This document shows, piece by piece, positions 41,056-52,700 of a stretch of 64,000 nucleotides of DNA. Origin of the DNA: an uncultured Bacteroidia bacterium (GTDB lineage Bacteria > Bacteroidota > Bacteroidia > Bacteroidales > UBA932); assembly GCA_902801885.1 (NCBI GenBank), contig CADCJX010000007.1, forward strand, positions 62,001-126,000, given 5' to 3'. A program made the position numbers and the translations under genes. Numbering within the stretch: position 1 is the stretch's first letter; each line of letters begins with the position of its first letter. The notes below the pieces were generated by a model that saw only the letters and a list, made by a program, of their open reading frames with translations, was not told the DNA's origin and did not search any database.

Positions 41056-42243
41056 CAAATGGTTGAGAATAATATAGAAAAGGCGGTATTTGTCGGAATT
41101 ATCAGGCAAAACGACGACGAACGTAAAGTAATGGAATACCTTGATGAACTGGAGTTCCTCGCTGAGACAGCGGGGGCTACCGGTGACAGGAAGTTCGTCC
41201 AAAGGTTGGACAAACCCGAAAAAGCCACCTACATTCGAAGCGGAAAGCTCCAGGAGATTGCTGACTACTGCGAAGAAAATGAGATTGCGTACGTCATATT
41301 CGATGACGAACTCACCGGAATGCAGCAAAGGAACATAGAAAAAGTCATCAAATGCGGCTCTGTCATCGACAGGACAAGCTTGATCCTTGAAATCTTTGCA
41401 CAAAGGGCTAAGACTTCGTACGCCAAAATGCAGGTCGAACTGGCCCGCTACAACTACATGCTTCCGCGTCTGGCGGGCATGTGGACCCACCTTGAAAGGC
41501 AGAGGGGTGGAATGGGTACCAGAGGTGGAATGGGTGAGACCCAGATCGAAATCGACCGTCGTATTGTAAAGGAAAGAATATCAAGGCTAAAGGAGCAACT
41601 TAAGAAGGTGGACCGCCAGATGGCAACCCAAAGGAGCAACCGTGGATCAATGGTCCGGCTATCCCTCGTAGGCTACACCAATGTAGGGAAGAGCACTATC
41701 ATGAACCTGTTGGCGAAGTCCGACGTATTCGCGGAAAACAAGCTTTTCGCCACCCTGGACACGACCGTAAGAAAGGTCGTGATAGAGAATGTCCCCTTCC
41801 TTCTGAGCGACACCGTAGGCTTCATCAGGAAACTACCTACGCAGCTTGTGGAAGCTTTCAAAAGCACCCTGGACGAGGTAAGGGAAGCAGACATCCTGCT
41901 TCATGTCGTGGACATCTCGCATCCCGGTTTCGAGGAGCAGATGGAGGTGGTGGAAAGGACCCTTCGCGACATCGGTGCCGCCAATAAGCCTGTCTATGTG
42001 ATATTCAACAAGATAGATGCCTACCAGTACGAGAAATATGATGAATTCTCACTCACACCGAAAGGGAAGGAGAACCGCACGCTGGACGAGCTGAAAAACA
42101 CCTGGATCGCTCAGGAGAAGACTCCCTGCATCTTCATGTCGGCCATCAACAAGACCAACATTGAAAAACTCCGCAACGACATCTACAAGATGGTCGCCGA
42201 AATCCACGCCGGACGCTATCCCTTCAACAACTTCCTTTGGTAA
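41050..42243 (+). CDS. hflX: GTPase HflX (ribosome-associated)
   Basis: A 397-residue GTPase that splits stalled or stressed ribosomes. Seen: FVQRLDKPEKATYIRSGKLQEI, YVIFDDELTGMQQRNIEK, DRTSLILEIFAQRAKTSYAKMQVELA, RGGMGTRGGMGETQIE (Gly-rich linker), then the G domain: LVGYTNVGKSTIMNLL (G1), SDTVGFIRKLPTQLVEAF (G3), YVIFNKIDAY (G4). The start is uncertain: ATG 41050 lies inside the interspersed repeat and ATG 41059 (MVENNIEKAVFVG) just after it. Neither has a clear upstream Shine-Dalgarno, which is normal in Bacteroidota. The 3' end abuts the convergent sulfatase remnant. Confidence 0.93.
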   Translation: MTQMVENNIEKAVFVGIIRQNDDERKVMEYLDELEFLAETAGATGDRKFVQRLDKPEKATYIRSGKLQEIADYCEENEIAYVIFDDELTGMQQRNIEKVIKCGSVIDRTSLILEIFAQRAKTSYAKMQVELARYNYMLPRLAGMWTHLERQRGGMGTRGGMGETQIEIDRRIVKERISRLKEQLKKVDRQMATQRSNRGSMVRLSLVGYTNVGKSTIMNLLAKSDVFAENKLFATLDTTVRKVVIENVPFLLSDTVGFIRKLPTQLVEAFKSTLDEVREADILLHVVDISHPGFEEQMEVVERTLRDIGAANKPVYVIFNKIDAYQYEKYDEFSLTPKGKENRTLDELKNTWIAQEKTPCIFMSAINKTNIEKLRNDIYKMVAEIHAGRYPFNNFLW

Positions 42244-44504
42244 TTACTTCTGGTCGATGTCAATACAGGCCTTGAAAATCCTTCCTGAGAAATAAAACGG
42301 TGATTCATAATCCCCGTTAACAGGGACTCCCCACTGCCGACCAACCTGGACAGCATTGGATTTTCCAGCCAATTTTACTGCAAAGGAGAGTTCAGTACTG
42401 CCAACCTGCTGGTCATCAATGAACAGAGTTACCACCGTGTGACTTCCGTTGGGATCGATCTTCGCTTTAACGACACAGGGCCCGTCCGGTATCCTCTCAG
42501 AGGCTATCAAGCGATCCCCTTCGGCAGTAGCATAGACAGGATAACCATCCAGGACATACAAAGCAAAATGTGTCTGTGAAACGAGAATACCGTTGGAAGA
42601 AGTGTTTCCTTCCTCTATATACGCAGAAATTGAATATGGCTTGCCCAAACTACCGTCGAAATATGGATACTCTCCCCATCTGCGAGCACCGGTGAATATG
42701 TCATAATGAGCCCTCTGCCTTACTGGGTAGTCAGGATCTGCAGCTTTTCCGCTCTTAAGCGGATAGACATTATGCTTCCAAGCTTCTCTTTCGAACTCTG
42801 AGAGCAATTCCTTGACTTTTTCCGGATGTTTTGCGGCAAGGTCATGACTTTCATTGAAATCCTCCTTCAGGTTGTAGAGATGTACCTGGGAATCCTTGTA
42901 TTTCTTACGGAGACCATTGACCTTTCCGTTAGGAAACTGAACCTTCCAGCCATCCTTGTAAAGGGCATAGGAGGCATTCAATTCATAGTATTGAAGGGTT
43001 TTACGGTCCTTTACATTGTTATCTTTGGAAATCACGGCATAACCGAAACTGGTACCTTCCATGGGTGTCTGCTCATAACCATTGATCCTTGAAGGAACTG
43101 TCGACCCAGACAGTTCCACAGTTGTTGGCAGAATATCTGTTACATGGGTGTACTTTGTACGGATTCCTCCTTTTTCCTTTATCCCGGCAGGATAGAAAAC
43201 AATCATTCCATCATGGGTACCTCCCTCATAATCAGCCCATTTCTTGTAGTAACGGAAAGGTGATTACATGCTTTTGCCCATCCGCTGGAATAGAAAGGCT
43301 GGGTATTTTCATCTCCATAATGGTCATATTTTCCAAGTTCTGAGGTTATATATTCCTTTTCAGCCTCAGATGATAAATCACGTCCTCCTGTTCTTCCTCC
43401 TTCACCTGAAGCTCCATTATCTCCCATGGCAACAATTATCAATGTATTGTCCAATTCATCTATCTGCCTGAGGAAATCAACGATCCTGCCTATCTGCTCG
43501 TCAGCCTCTGACATGAAGCCTGCAAATACTTCCATCTGTCGTGAATAGAGTCTCTTTTCGTCCGGACTAAGAGAATCCCAATCCACGTCATCGGCGTTTT
43601 TCAAAGGTAATTTAGTGCCAGCTGGAACTACGCCGAGAGCAATCTGGTTCTCCAGAGTCTTCTTTGAATATTCGTCCCAACCATCATCAAAACGACCCTT
43701 ATAATGATCTATCCAACTCTTGGATGCGTGGAATGGCGTGTGTGCTGTTCCTGGAGAAAAATAAAGAAAGAATGGTTTGTCTGGTGCTGCACTTTTACTA
43801 TCAGCCACATAGTTGATGGCTTCGTCGGCAAGGCGGATAATAACCGGTCTTCCTTGCGGATCTTCCGGCTCTCTTTGGGTGTCACGATACATCAAAGGAT
43901 GCCACTGGTCTTCTGATCCTGATGCCGCGTTGAATCCATAATAATGATCGAAACCACGGTTAGTAGGCCAACGGTTGAAAGGACCTGCATTTGAACCGTC
44001 TGCATCTGGTGTTCCATTGTATTTTCCCACACAGAAAGTGGCATAGCCATTCTCCCTTAGAATTTCAGCAATGGTTCCATTTTCCATGGGAAGATAAGTA
44101 TCGTATCCTGGAGTTCCGAATTTGTCATCGTTGAAACGTCCCATATGGGATGAATGGTGATTCCTTCCTGTAAGCAGGCAGGCCCTGGTTGCAGCGCTTA
44201 TGGAAGCTGTGTGAAAATTATTGAATCTCAACCCATTCTCAGCAAGATAGTCAAGACATGGCGTTTCAACTAATCCTCCGAAAGATGAACTAACACCGAA
44301 GCCGGTGTCATCAAGGATTATCCACACTACATTTGGAGAACCTGGCTTAGCCACAGGATTGTGATTTGGATAATATGTACGTGTTTCCGAGACGGTCTTT
44401 CCGATCTTGCCTTTGAATTCAGGAACGGGACTGTACTGTGCGAAGGCAGATGGCGTGGTGGCAATAAGGCACACGGCCGGCAGGATCATCTCTTTCGTGT
44501 TCAT
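42244..44504 (-). pseudogene. Sulfatase (arylsulfatase A type, Ser-type site), frameshifted
   Basis: One sulfatase reads in two frames. The 5' part (43203-44504) has a signal peptide (SAFAQ), VVWIILDDTGFGVSS (metal Asp pair), the active-site motif S103-A-A-T-R-ACLLTGR, and YFSPGTAHTPFHASKSW. The 3' part (42244-43206) starts FYPAGI, carries THVTDILPTTVELSG and ends in a LamG-like domain. At 43261-43264 the frame shifts by one base: restoring one base in AATCACC gives ACN-TPFRYYKKWADYEGGTHDGMIVFYPAGI continuity, as expected of the family. The intact protein would be about 750 residues. A Ser at the formylglycine position would need the anaerobic maturase. It is either a young pseudogene or a sequencing error. 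Confidence 0.85.
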
Positions 44505-44528
44505 ATTTTTGATGTTTTAAAATATTTA

Positions 44529-44555
44529 GGGCACGAAACCTTTGATTCCGTGCCC
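44529..44555 (-). terminator. Hairpin between frdB and the sulfatase, weak terminator
   Basis: Perfect 7-bp stem GGGCACG (44529-44535) with CGTGCCC (44549-44555). On the minus strand it is followed by TAAATATTTT rather than a pure T-run. It may end or attenuate the frdAB transcript before the sulfatase. Confidence 0.5.
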
Positions 44556-44579
44556 ATTATCATATTTATGAATAATAAA

Positions 44580-45359
44580 TTATTCGCTGAACTTGGCCTT
44601 GAGGAACTCACGGTTGAGACGGGCGATATGCTCGATCGAGATACCCTTAGGGCACTCCATTTCGCAGGCGCGGGTGTTTGTGCAACCTCCGAATCCGAGT
44701 TCTTCCATCTTGGCAACCATATTCCTGGCCCTTCTTGCGGCCTCAGGACGACCCTGGGGAAGCAGGGCAAGGGAACTGACCCTTGCAGCTACGAACAGCA
44801 TTGCTGAGCCGTTCTTACAGGTAGCAACGCAAGCTCCGCAACCGACGCAGGCTGCTGCATCCATACTCTTCTCAGCATTGTCATGAGGAATGAGAATGGT
44901 GTTGCCATCCTGGGCAGCTCCGGTACGTACGGAGATGAATCCGCCGGCCTGGAGAATCTTATCGAAAGCACTGCGATCCACCACAAGGTCCTTGATGATA
45001 GGGAAAGCAGGACTTCTGAAAGGTTCAACGGTGATGGTGGCTCCGTCCTTGAAATGACGCATGAAAAGCTGGCAGGTAGTCACATGATCGTCCGGTCCAT
45101 GTGCACGTCCGTCAATGTAGAGGGAGCATGCTCCGCAGATACCTTCACGGCAGTCATGGTCGAATGAGACAGGACCGCTGCTCTGGCAACCTCTTTCGAC
45201 GGCCACGGGATCGTTGCCCTCACGGATGAGCTGCTCGTTCAGGATGTCAAGCATCTCGAGGAACGAAGCGTCCTCTTCAATACCTGAGATGTGATAGGTC
45301 TCGAAATGACCCTTTTCACGGGCGTTCTTCTGACGCCATATCTTGAGATTGAAATCCAT
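44580..45359 (-). CDS. frdB: Fumarate reductase/succinate dehydrogenase iron-sulfur subunit
   Basis: A 259-residue electron-transfer subunit linking the flavoprotein to quinone. Cluster ligands: the plant-type [2Fe-2S] site CREGICGAC (Cys70, 75, 78) with a later Cys96; the [4Fe-4S]/[3Fe-4S] ligands [11 protein letters not shown] and [14 protein letters not shown]. It starts 6 bases after frdA. In Bacteroidota this complex works mainly as a fumarate reductase in anaerobic respiration. The usual cytochrome b anchor gene is not next to it. Confidence 0.94.
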   Translation of the reverse strand: MDFNLKIWRQKNAREKGHFETYHISGIEEDASFLEMLDILNEQLIREGNDPVAVERGCQSSGPVSFDHDCREGICGACSLYIDGRAHGPDDHVTTCQLFMRHFKDGATITVEPFRSPAFPIIKDLVVDRSAFDKILQAGGFISVRTGAAQDGNTILIPHDNAEKSMDAAACVGCGACVATCKNGSAMLFVAARVSSLALLPQGRPEAARRARNMVAKMEELGFGGCTNTRACEMECPKGISIEHIARLNREFLKAKFSE

Positions 45360-45365
45360 ATCGGG

Positions 45366-47312
45366 CTATTCTTTGTAGTTTCTGGTTTTGACTTCGATAA
45401 ACTCGTACTTGAGGGGCTCCTTGTGGAGTTCAGGCTCCTGGTTCTCTCCCTTGTACTCCCAAGCGGCTACGTACATGTAGTTGGCATCGTCCCTCTTGGC
45501 TTCACCTTCCTCGGTCTGGCTTTCCACGCGGAAGTGACCTCCGCAGGACTCGTTCCTGTTGAGAGCGTCGCGGGCCATGAGCTCGCCGATCTCGAAGAAG
45601 TCCTCGAGCCTGAGGGCCTTCTCAAGTTCCTGGTTGAACTGGTTCTGCTCTCCGGGAACGCAGACATCCTCGTAGAATTCTTTCTTGAGTTCCCTGATTT
45701 CCTCGATGGCCTTCTTCAGACCTTCCTCGCTGCGGGCCATACCTACGTACTCCCACATGATGTTTCCGAGCTTCTTGTGGAGTGAATCGACAGTCTTCTT
45801 ACCTTTGATGGAGAAGAGTTTGTCAATCCTTGCCTGGACAGCCTTCTCTGCTTCTTCGAAAGCAGGATCGTTAGTGTCAGTCTTAGGCTCTGCGAACTTG
45901 TTGGAAAGATAGTCGGCGATGGTGACAGGCAGCACGAAATAACCGTCGGCCAGACCCTGCATGAGGGCAGATGCACCAAGGCGGTTTCCACCATGGTCAG
46001 AGAAGTTGGCTTCACCGATTGCGTAAAGGCCAGGAATGGTGGTCTGGAGATCGTAGTCTACCCAGATACCTCCCATGGTGTAATGGATCGCCGGATAGAT
46101 CATCATAGGCTCTTCCCAAGGGCTGACATTATTGATCTTGTAATACATGTCAAAAAGGTTGCCGTAGCGCTCCTGAACCCTCTGATGGCCAAGTCTCTTG
46201 ATAGCATCTGAGAAATCAAGGAACACTGCAAGACCGGTCTCGTTGACACCGTAACCTGCATCGCACCTTTCCTTTGCTGCACGTGATGCAACGTCACGGG
46301 GAACGAGGTTACCGAAAGCAGGATAACGGCGCTCGAGATAGTAGTCACGATCCTCTTCAGGAATCTGTGAAGGCTTGATCTCTTTCTTGCGAAGCTTCAT
46401 CACATCTTCCATCTTCTTGGGTACCCAGATACGTCCGTCATTACGGAGCGATTCGGACATAAGGGTAAGCTTGCACTGTTGCTCACCGTGGACGGGAATA
46501 CAGGTAGGATGGATCTGTGCGAAGCAAGGATTTGCGAAATAAGCACCCTTCTTATAGCACTGCCATGCAGCTGAACCGTTGCTGTTCATTGCATTGGTGG
46601 AGAGGAAATAGGCATTGCCGTATCCACCGGTAGCGATGACGACTGCATGAGCGCCGAACCTCTCAAGCTTTCCGGTGACAAGATTACGGGCGATGATACC
46701 CTTTGCCTGACCGTTAATCATGACGAGGTCGAGCATTTCGTGACGAGGATAGCTGGTCACGGTACCAGCAGCGATCTGACGGTTCAGGGCAGCATAAGCT
46801 CCGAGGAGGAGCTGCTGACCGGTTTGTCCACGGGCATAGAATGTACGACTCACCTGGACACCTCCGAAAGAACGGTTGGCAAGATAACCACCGTATTCCC
46901 GTGCGAAAGGAACTCCTTGCGCAACACACTGGTCGATAATGGCTGCGCTTACCTCGGCAAGACGATACACATTGGCTTCACGGCTGCGGTAGTCTCCTCC
47001 TTTGATGGTATCATAGAAGAGACGATAGACAGCATCGTTGTCATTCTGGTAGTTCTTTGCAGCATTGATACCTCCCTGTGCTGCAATGGAGTGTGCCCTA
47101 CGGGGCGAGTCACTGATACAGAAGACTTTGACGTTGTAGCCAAGTTCTCCGAGAGAAGCAGCTGCGGACGCGCCACCAAGGCCCGTTCCGACAACTATAA
47201 TCTCGAGCTTTCTCCTGTTGTTGGGATTGACAAGACGAAGTTCCGACTTACGTTTGGTCCATTTTTCAGCCAAAGGTCCGTCAGGAATCTTTGAGATTAA
47301 TTTATCGGCCAT
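45366..47312 (-). CDS. frdA: Fumarate reductase/succinate dehydrogenase flavoprotein subunit
   Basis: A 648-residue catalytic subunit with covalently bound FAD. Seen: [23 protein letters not shown] (FAD loop), [20 protein letters not shown] (the His for flavin attachment), [37 protein letters not shown] (active-site region), [32 protein letters not shown]. Length is normal for the Bacteroidota form. Upstream (47313-47391) there is only a 79-base AT-rich gap and then an unrelated gene, where a cytochrome b558 subunit gene would be expected. Confidence 0.95.
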   Translation of the reverse strand: MADKLISKIPDGPLAEKWTKRKSELRLVNPNNRRKLEIIVVGTGLGGASAAASLGELGYNVKVFCISDSPRRAHSIAAQGGINAAKNYQNDNDAVYRLFYDTIKGGDYRSREANVYRLAEVSAAIIDQCVAQGVPFAREYGGYLANRSFGGVQVSRTFYARGQTGQQLLLGAYAALNRQIAAGTVTSYPRHEMLDLVMINGQAKGIIARNLVTGKLERFGAHAVVIATGGYGNAYFLSTNAMNSNGSAAWQCYKKGAYFANPCFAQIHPTCIPVHGEQQCKLTLMSESLRNDGRIWVPKKMEDVMKLRKKEIKPSQIPEEDRDYYLERRYPAFGNLVPRDVASRAAKERCDAGYGVNETGLAVFLDFSDAIKRLGHQRVQERYGNLFDMYYKINNVSPWEEPMMIYPAIHYTMGGIWVDYDLQTTIPGLYAIGEANFSDHGGNRLGASALMQGLADGYFVLPVTIADYLSNKFAEPKTDTNDPAFEEAEKAVQARIDKLFSIKGKKTVDSLHKKLGNIMWEYVGMARSEEGLKKAIEEIRELKKEFYEDVCVPGEQNQFNQELEKALRLEDFFEIGELMARDALNRNESCGGHFRVESQTEEGEAKRDDANYMYVAAWEYKGENQEPELHKEPLKYEFIEVKTRNYKE

Positions 47313-47391
47313 ATTGCAATATGTTAGTTGAATTATTCCGGTTATTGCGAATTAGTCTGCAATTTTAATGATTTTTATTGTATTCCGCAAT

Positions 47392-48453
47392 TTAACGGAC
47401 CACTTTCGGCAGTTTCCTTAAGTACATCAGGCGATATTTGCGGTAAATCTTATTCATGAGACGGTCATAGGCGGAAGAAGACATGTTCCTTGAAAACTTC
47501 GAATCAGAAATATTCTCAACTTCCTGGCATTCGGCGACGCATCCTTTTTCAAAACCGTATATTCCTTTAATCACAAGGGATTGACTGCAAATCTGGGAAT
47601 TATCCCCATCCTTGTATTCTTTCATGAAATATGGAATATGGTCTCTTTCAAAAATTTTCAATGGGATGTACACACTTGTAGTAGGACACCCCAAAACAGT
47701 CCATGCAACGGTCTGCAGAGGATCTTCTCCAGGAAACACTCCTTCAAAAACAGTCGAAGATGAAGAAATGTCCCTCATAATAGGTTTTCCAGAACGGGAT
47801 ATAGAATTGATTATCTCTGAATGCCCGGCAACTGAAACATCTATTCCTTTCATTATTTCACTTGCCTTCTCAAACCTGTCGACTCCCTTCCTGTCTTCCG
47901 GTCGGCCGCTGCGGGTGAAATTGGTAACAACCATGTAGCCTCCCGGCTCATCTGCTACATCATAACGACGATAGGAATGATTGTTTACTTCATAATAAGC
48001 AGCCTCTCCGAAAGCGTCTATTATTCCGAAATTTGCTTCTACTCCCCATGGTTTAGGCAGAGACTCAAGCAATCTCTCGAAGTCCCTAAGGTTTGCACAG
48101 ACTCCAAGAGCCTTGTACATTACTTCACCTTCCTTACCCATCGATTCCTCGGGGACATCATCATCCTTAAGGTCATAAGCAGCAGTGTTCATTATGCAGA
48201 ACCCGGCCGAATTATGACCGGACCAGACTTCTCCTCCTTTGGAAGAAGAATTGACAAGGCCTATGAAATTGTAGGAAGGTCCCTTGAACCATTGTATCCT
48301 GTTGTTGAGTTCCTGGGTGTCACGATGTTTGAGCATCACTGGACGGCCGTCAGAACGTGCATTCCCGGAAATTATTACGGAAGTGCAACATAAAGCATGA
48401 ATGGAAAAGAACAAGGCTGATACAAAGATCAGAAACTTAGAATAACGTGCCAT
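47392..48453 (-). CDS. Exported Ntn hydrolase, C45 acyltransferase/penicillin-acylase-like
   Basis: A 353-residue protein. I start at [10 protein letters not shown] (48453), which gives a signal peptide [22 protein letters not shown]; the start overlaps the ruvB 3' end by 17 bases. Cleavage would expose Cys23 ([23 protein letters not shown]), the N-terminal nucleophile typical of peptidase C45/choloylglycine-hydrolase-like Ntn enzymes. Further blocks: [60 protein letters not shown]. It probably hydrolyses an amide (N-acyl) bond in the periplasm. Substrate unknown; bile-salt hydrolysis cannot be claimed. Confidence 0.8.
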   Translation of the reverse strand: MARYSKFLIFVSALFFSIHALCCTSVIISGNARSDGRPVMLKHRDTQELNNRIQWFKGPSYNFIGLVNSSSKGGEVWSGHNSAGFCIMNTAAYDLKDDDVPEESMGKEGEVMYKALGVCANLRDFERLLESLPKPWGVEANFGIIDAFGEAAYYEVNNHSYRRYDVADEPGGYMVVTNFTRSGRPEDRKGVDRFEKASEIMKGIDVSVAGHSEIINSISRSGKPIMRDISSSSTVFEGVFPGEDPLQTVAWTVLGCPTTSVYIPLKIFERDHIPYFMKEYKDGDNSQICSQSLVIKGIYGFEKGCVAECQEVENISDSKFSRNMSSSAYDRLMNKIYRKYRLMYLRKLPKVVR

Positions 48454-49468
48454 TTTCAGTCTTGTTTGCTTCAAGTTCGGCTTCCATACCAAGATGCTTA
48501 TAGGCCAGCTCAGTTGCAATCCTTCCACGCTGGGTCCTTACTATGAATCCTTCTTTGATAAGGAATGGTTCGTACACTTCCTCGAATGTGCCCTGGTCTT
48601 CGCTTATCGCTGTAGCGATTGTATTGGCCCCGACGGGTCCTCCCTTGAATGTTGAAATTATGGTTCTGAGTATCTTGTTATCAATGGAATCAAGTCCCCT
48701 GGTGTCAATCTTGAGTTTGTTAAGGGCATACCTTGCAATGTCCAGGTCGATGTGGCCGTCTCCCATGACCTGGGCAAAATCCCTTACTCTTTTCAGGAGG
48801 GCATTGGCTATTCGTGGCGTACCGCGGCTCCTGAGGGCGATCTCCCTGGAAGCTTCATCATCCACTGTAACTTTAAGAATCCTTGATGAGCGCTTCACAA
48901 TACGGATAAGGTCGGAAGTGTCGTAATATTCAAGAGCACAGTTTATTCCGAACCTTTCCCTGAGAGGAGCTGTAAGAAGTCCACTTCGAGTGGTAGCTCC
49001 GACAAGTGTGAATGGATTGAGGGATATCCTGACAGACCTTGCACCAGGTCCCTTATCTATCATGATGTCGATCACATAGTCCTCCATGGCTGAATAGAGA
49101 TACTCCTCAACCTCTGGGGAAAGCCTGTGGATCTCGTCGATGAAAAGAACATCTCCTGTTTCGAGGGAGGTGAGGAGTCCGGCCAGGTCTCCAGGCTTGT
49201 CCAGCACAGGCCCGGAAGTCACTTTCATGTTGACTCCCATCTCATTAGCTATGATGTGAGCCAAGGTGGTCTTTCCCAAACCGGGAGGACCGTGGAAAAG
49301 TACATGGTCAAGGGCTTCACCCCTCATCTTGGCTGCCTTTATGTAGATGCTGAGATTCGAGACTATCTCTTTTTGGCCGGTAAAGTCTTCAAGTTCTTGA
49401 GGTCGGATAATTCCATCCAAATCCTTATCTTTGTCGGCGTTTGTATTATGCGGATCGAAATCTGTCAT
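48437..49468 (-). CDS. ruvB: Holliday junction branch-migration ATPase RuvB
   Basis: A 343-residue AAA+ motor that drives branch migration with RuvA. I start at [14 protein letters not shown] (49468), as a -7 element covers the upstream in-frame start at 49492. Seen: [39 protein letters not shown] (Walker A), [25 protein letters not shown] (Walker B), [21 protein letters not shown] (sensor 1 and Arg finger), and the C-terminal winged helix ([28 protein letters not shown]). Confidence 0.96.
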   Translation of the reverse strand: MTDFDPHNTNADKDKDLDGIIRPQELEDFTGQKEIVSNLSIYIKAAKMRGEALDHVLFHGPPGLGKTTLAHIIANEMGVNMKVTSGPVLDKPGDLAGLLTSLETGDVLFIDEIHRLSPEVEEYLYSAMEDYVIDIMIDKGPGARSVRISLNPFTLVGATTRSGLLTAPLRERFGINCALEYYDTSDLIRIVKRSSRILKVTVDDEASREIALRSRGTPRIANALLKRVRDFAQVMGDGHIDLDIARYALNKLKIDTRGLDSIDNKILRTIISTFKGGPVGANTIATAISEDQGTFEEVYEPFLIKEGFIVRTQRGRIATELAYKHLGMEAELEANKTENGTLF

Positions 49469-49489
49469 CAGAGAGTCATTTAGCTTATA

Positions 49490-49497
49490 CAAATATA
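49490..49497 (-). promoter_or_regulatory. -7 promoter element of ruvB
   Basis: TATATTTG on the minus strand, 21 bases before the ruvB ATG at 49468. There is no matching TTTG at -33. Confidence 0.4.
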
Positions 49498-49609
49498 TTG
49501 ATTTATTTTTATTTGATTGATGGTTTTGTTTAGGTTGTTAAAATGTTAATAAGTTACTAATTGATTAAAATTTAATAATTTATAAAATCAATTAAGTTGT
49601 TTTTACTTA

Positions 49610-49653
49610 TTGGAAACCTTTTTATTGATTGTGGAATAATAATCCGTTTCCAA
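49610..49653. repeat. Inverted repeat in the ruvB-mfd intergenic region
   Basis: TTGGAAAC (49610-49617) and GTTTCCAA (49646-49653), perfect 8-bp arms with a 28-base spacer. The divergent gap 49469-49720 (about 250 bases, very AT-rich) holds nothing else I can name. The repeat could be an operator or an mRNA leader hairpin ahead of mfd. Confidence 0.4.
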
Positions 49654-49720
49654 AAAATAACATTCGGCGCCCGGAAATAAACATTATTTTCAACAGCTTT
49701 TCAACACCATTTCAAGGCTT

Positions 49721-52700
49721 ATGTTGATAAGTTCGAAGTCGAGGGAAAAACTCGGACATGAACTTGCGAAAAGGAAGGAAGTCTATTGCAAGGGACTCTT
49801 CCTTTCCGCGAGATGGTTCGTGCTCAGCGAGGTAGCTTCGCAAGGAACCCACGTGGTCCTGCTGCCTGACCGTGAAAGTGCAGAGTATTGTTCAGCAGAC
49901 ATTTACGGTCTGGTGGAAGGTGACATTGTTTTCTACCTTCCTGACAGCGGAAAGGCAATTGAAAGGAGTAATTACAAATCTTCCGTAGGAGTCCAGAGGA
50001 CATCTGCTATTGGAAAACTTATTTCCAATTCAGACAATTCCCAGAGGCTTTTCATCGTAACATATCCCGAAGCCTTGAAGGAACCTATTCCTTCTACTTC
50101 AAAGATAACTTCTTCTCTTCTGAAGGTTTCAGTCGGACAGGAAATATCACATGAAGATGTCAAACAGATCCTGTCTTCACAGGGATTTGAAAAAGTTGAT
50201 TTCGTCTCAGCTCCAGGTCAGTACAGCATCAGGGGATCTATCATAGATGTATTCTCCTTTTCTTTCAACAATCCTTACAGGTTTTCATTCTTCGGCAATG
50301 AGGTTGAAAAGATCCATGTGTTCGACTGTAACACCCAGCTGTCGATAGAAGAAAGAACAGAAGTAGAAATATTCCCTGACCTGGTGTCCGGTGATGAAGG
50401 ATCGGTATCCAGCGTCGCAAGTATTTTCCCTGCCGGGACAGTAATCTGGGCAGATTCGTCCGACATGTACCGCAAGGAAGATTTCTTCAAGGAACTTGAT
50501 CCGTTCAAGAGAGTATTCCTGGATGTTCCTCTTGAGGTTGACAATGATGATGTTATAAAATTCAACATCTCGCCGCAGCCTACTTTCAACAAGAATTTCG
50601 AACTCCTTTCGGTCGATATCCGCCAGAACATCGAACGCGGGTACAAGGTCTACATATTCAGTGAAAAGAATTCCCAGATAGAGAGGCTTCGGTCTATCTT
50701 GATCGAGAATAAGGGACTGGTTCCGGAATTCGTGTCAGGAAAGAACATCCATTCCGGATTCATCGACCATGAAGACAAGGTCTGCTGCTATTCTGATCAT
50801 GAGATATTCGATCGTTTCCACAGGGTCAGCATCCGCCGTACAGTGGAAAAGAGCGAGCAACTTACCCTGAACGACCTTACTGCTTTCAACATAGGCGACT
50901 ACGTGGTTCACATCGATCATGGAGTGGGAGTTTTTGGCGGTCTCGTAAGGATGAAAGATGACAAGGGGAGGATGCATGAAGTTGTGAAACTGATGTACAA
51001 GGACGGAGACGTGGTGTTCGTATCTGTTCATTCCCTGAATAAGATTTCCCGTTTCCGCTCCAAGGATGGAGAGGCACCGAAGATAAACAAGCTTGGCTCC
51101 AAGTCCTGGCAGACCCTTAAGACAAGTGCAAAGTCAAAGATCAAGGATATAGCCAAGGATTTGATCCAACTCTATGCGAAGAGAAAGGCTTCAAAGGGAT
51201 TCGCCTATTCTCCGGACAGCTACCTTCAGGAAGAACTTGAATCTTCTTTCATGTATGAAGACACTCCGGATCAGGAAAGCGCCACAAAGGCAGTAAAGAT
51301 GGATATGGAGGATCCAAGCCCCATGGATCGTCTTATCTGTGGTGACGTAGGTTTCGGAAAGACAGAGATAGCCATCCGTGCTGCTTTCAAGGCAGTTACA
51401 GACGGTAAACAAGTTGCCGTTCTTGTGCCGACAACGATACTGGCTCTCCAGCATTTCACTACTTTCTCTTCCAGGCTTAAGGATTTCCCTTGTACGATAG
51501 ACTACGTAAGCCGCCTTCGTACTACCAAAGAGATTAATTCCATCAAGTCCCGTCTCAAGGACGGCAGCCTTGACATTGTCATAGGCACTCACAAGCTCCT
51601 AGGAAAAGATTTTGATTTTAGGGACCTTGGCTTGCTGGTTATTGACGAAGAACAGAAGTTCGGTGTATCTGCCAAGGAAAAACTCAGGCAGTTGAAATCT
51701 TCCGTAGACACCTTGACACTTACTGCCACCCCTATTCCAAGAACCCTTCAGTTTTCCCTTCTTGGCGCAAGGGACCTTTCGATAATCAACACACCTCCAC
51801 CGAACAGGATTCCAACACAGACCGAGATAATCTTGTTCAATGAAGATGAAATAAAGAGCATAATCAATTATGAACTGAACCGTGGAGGACAACTTTTCTT
51901 CCTCCACAACAAGGTTGAGGAATTGCAATCCATCTATGAGATCCTTCACAGACTGGTTCCAGACATGAGGATCTGTGTGGCGCATGGCCAGATGGAACCG
52001 AAGGAATTGGAGAACAGGATGCTGGACTTCATAAGGGGAGATTATGACATGCTCCTCTGTACCACCATCATCGAAAACGGTCTGGATATTCCTAACGCCA
52101 ACACCATAATAATAAACCAGGCCCAGAACATCGGTCTTAGTGATTTGCATCAATTAAGAGGTCGTGTTGGACGCTCCAACAGGAAGGCTTTCTGTTATCT
52201 GATTGTACCCCCGCTCGTGACCATCACCGACGATGCCAGAAGGAGACTCAAGGCTATCGAGGAATTCTCGGATCTCGGAAGCGGGTTCAACATAGCCATG
52301 CAGGACCTTGACATCCGTGGAGCCGGTAACCTCCTCGGTGCTGAACAGAGCGGATTCATCATGGACATGGGATATGAGACTTACCAGAAGATCCTGGCTG
52401 AGGCAATGGAGGAACTTGGAGTCGAAACTGGTATAACCGCAGGCCGAAAGGAAGATTCATTCATCAAGGATTGTACGATTGAGACAGACCAGCTTGCTAT
52501 GATCCCTGATTCCTACATAGACATAACAGCTGAGAAGATAAGGATCTACAAGCATCTTGACAGTATGTCGAACGACAAGGATATAGACACCGCCCGTGAA
52601 AGGCTTTCTGATCGTTTCGGAGAGATGCCACCGGAAGTGGAAAACCTGTTCGACGTGGTCAAGATAAGGAATCTTGGAGGACAGCTTGGGTTCGAAAAAA

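Noticed and set aside
49498..49720. Possible replication origin (AT-rich, near parS sites)
   Set aside because: No exact DnaA box (TTATCCACA) is found; TGTGGAATAA at 49630-49640 has an extra base. dnaA is not nearby.
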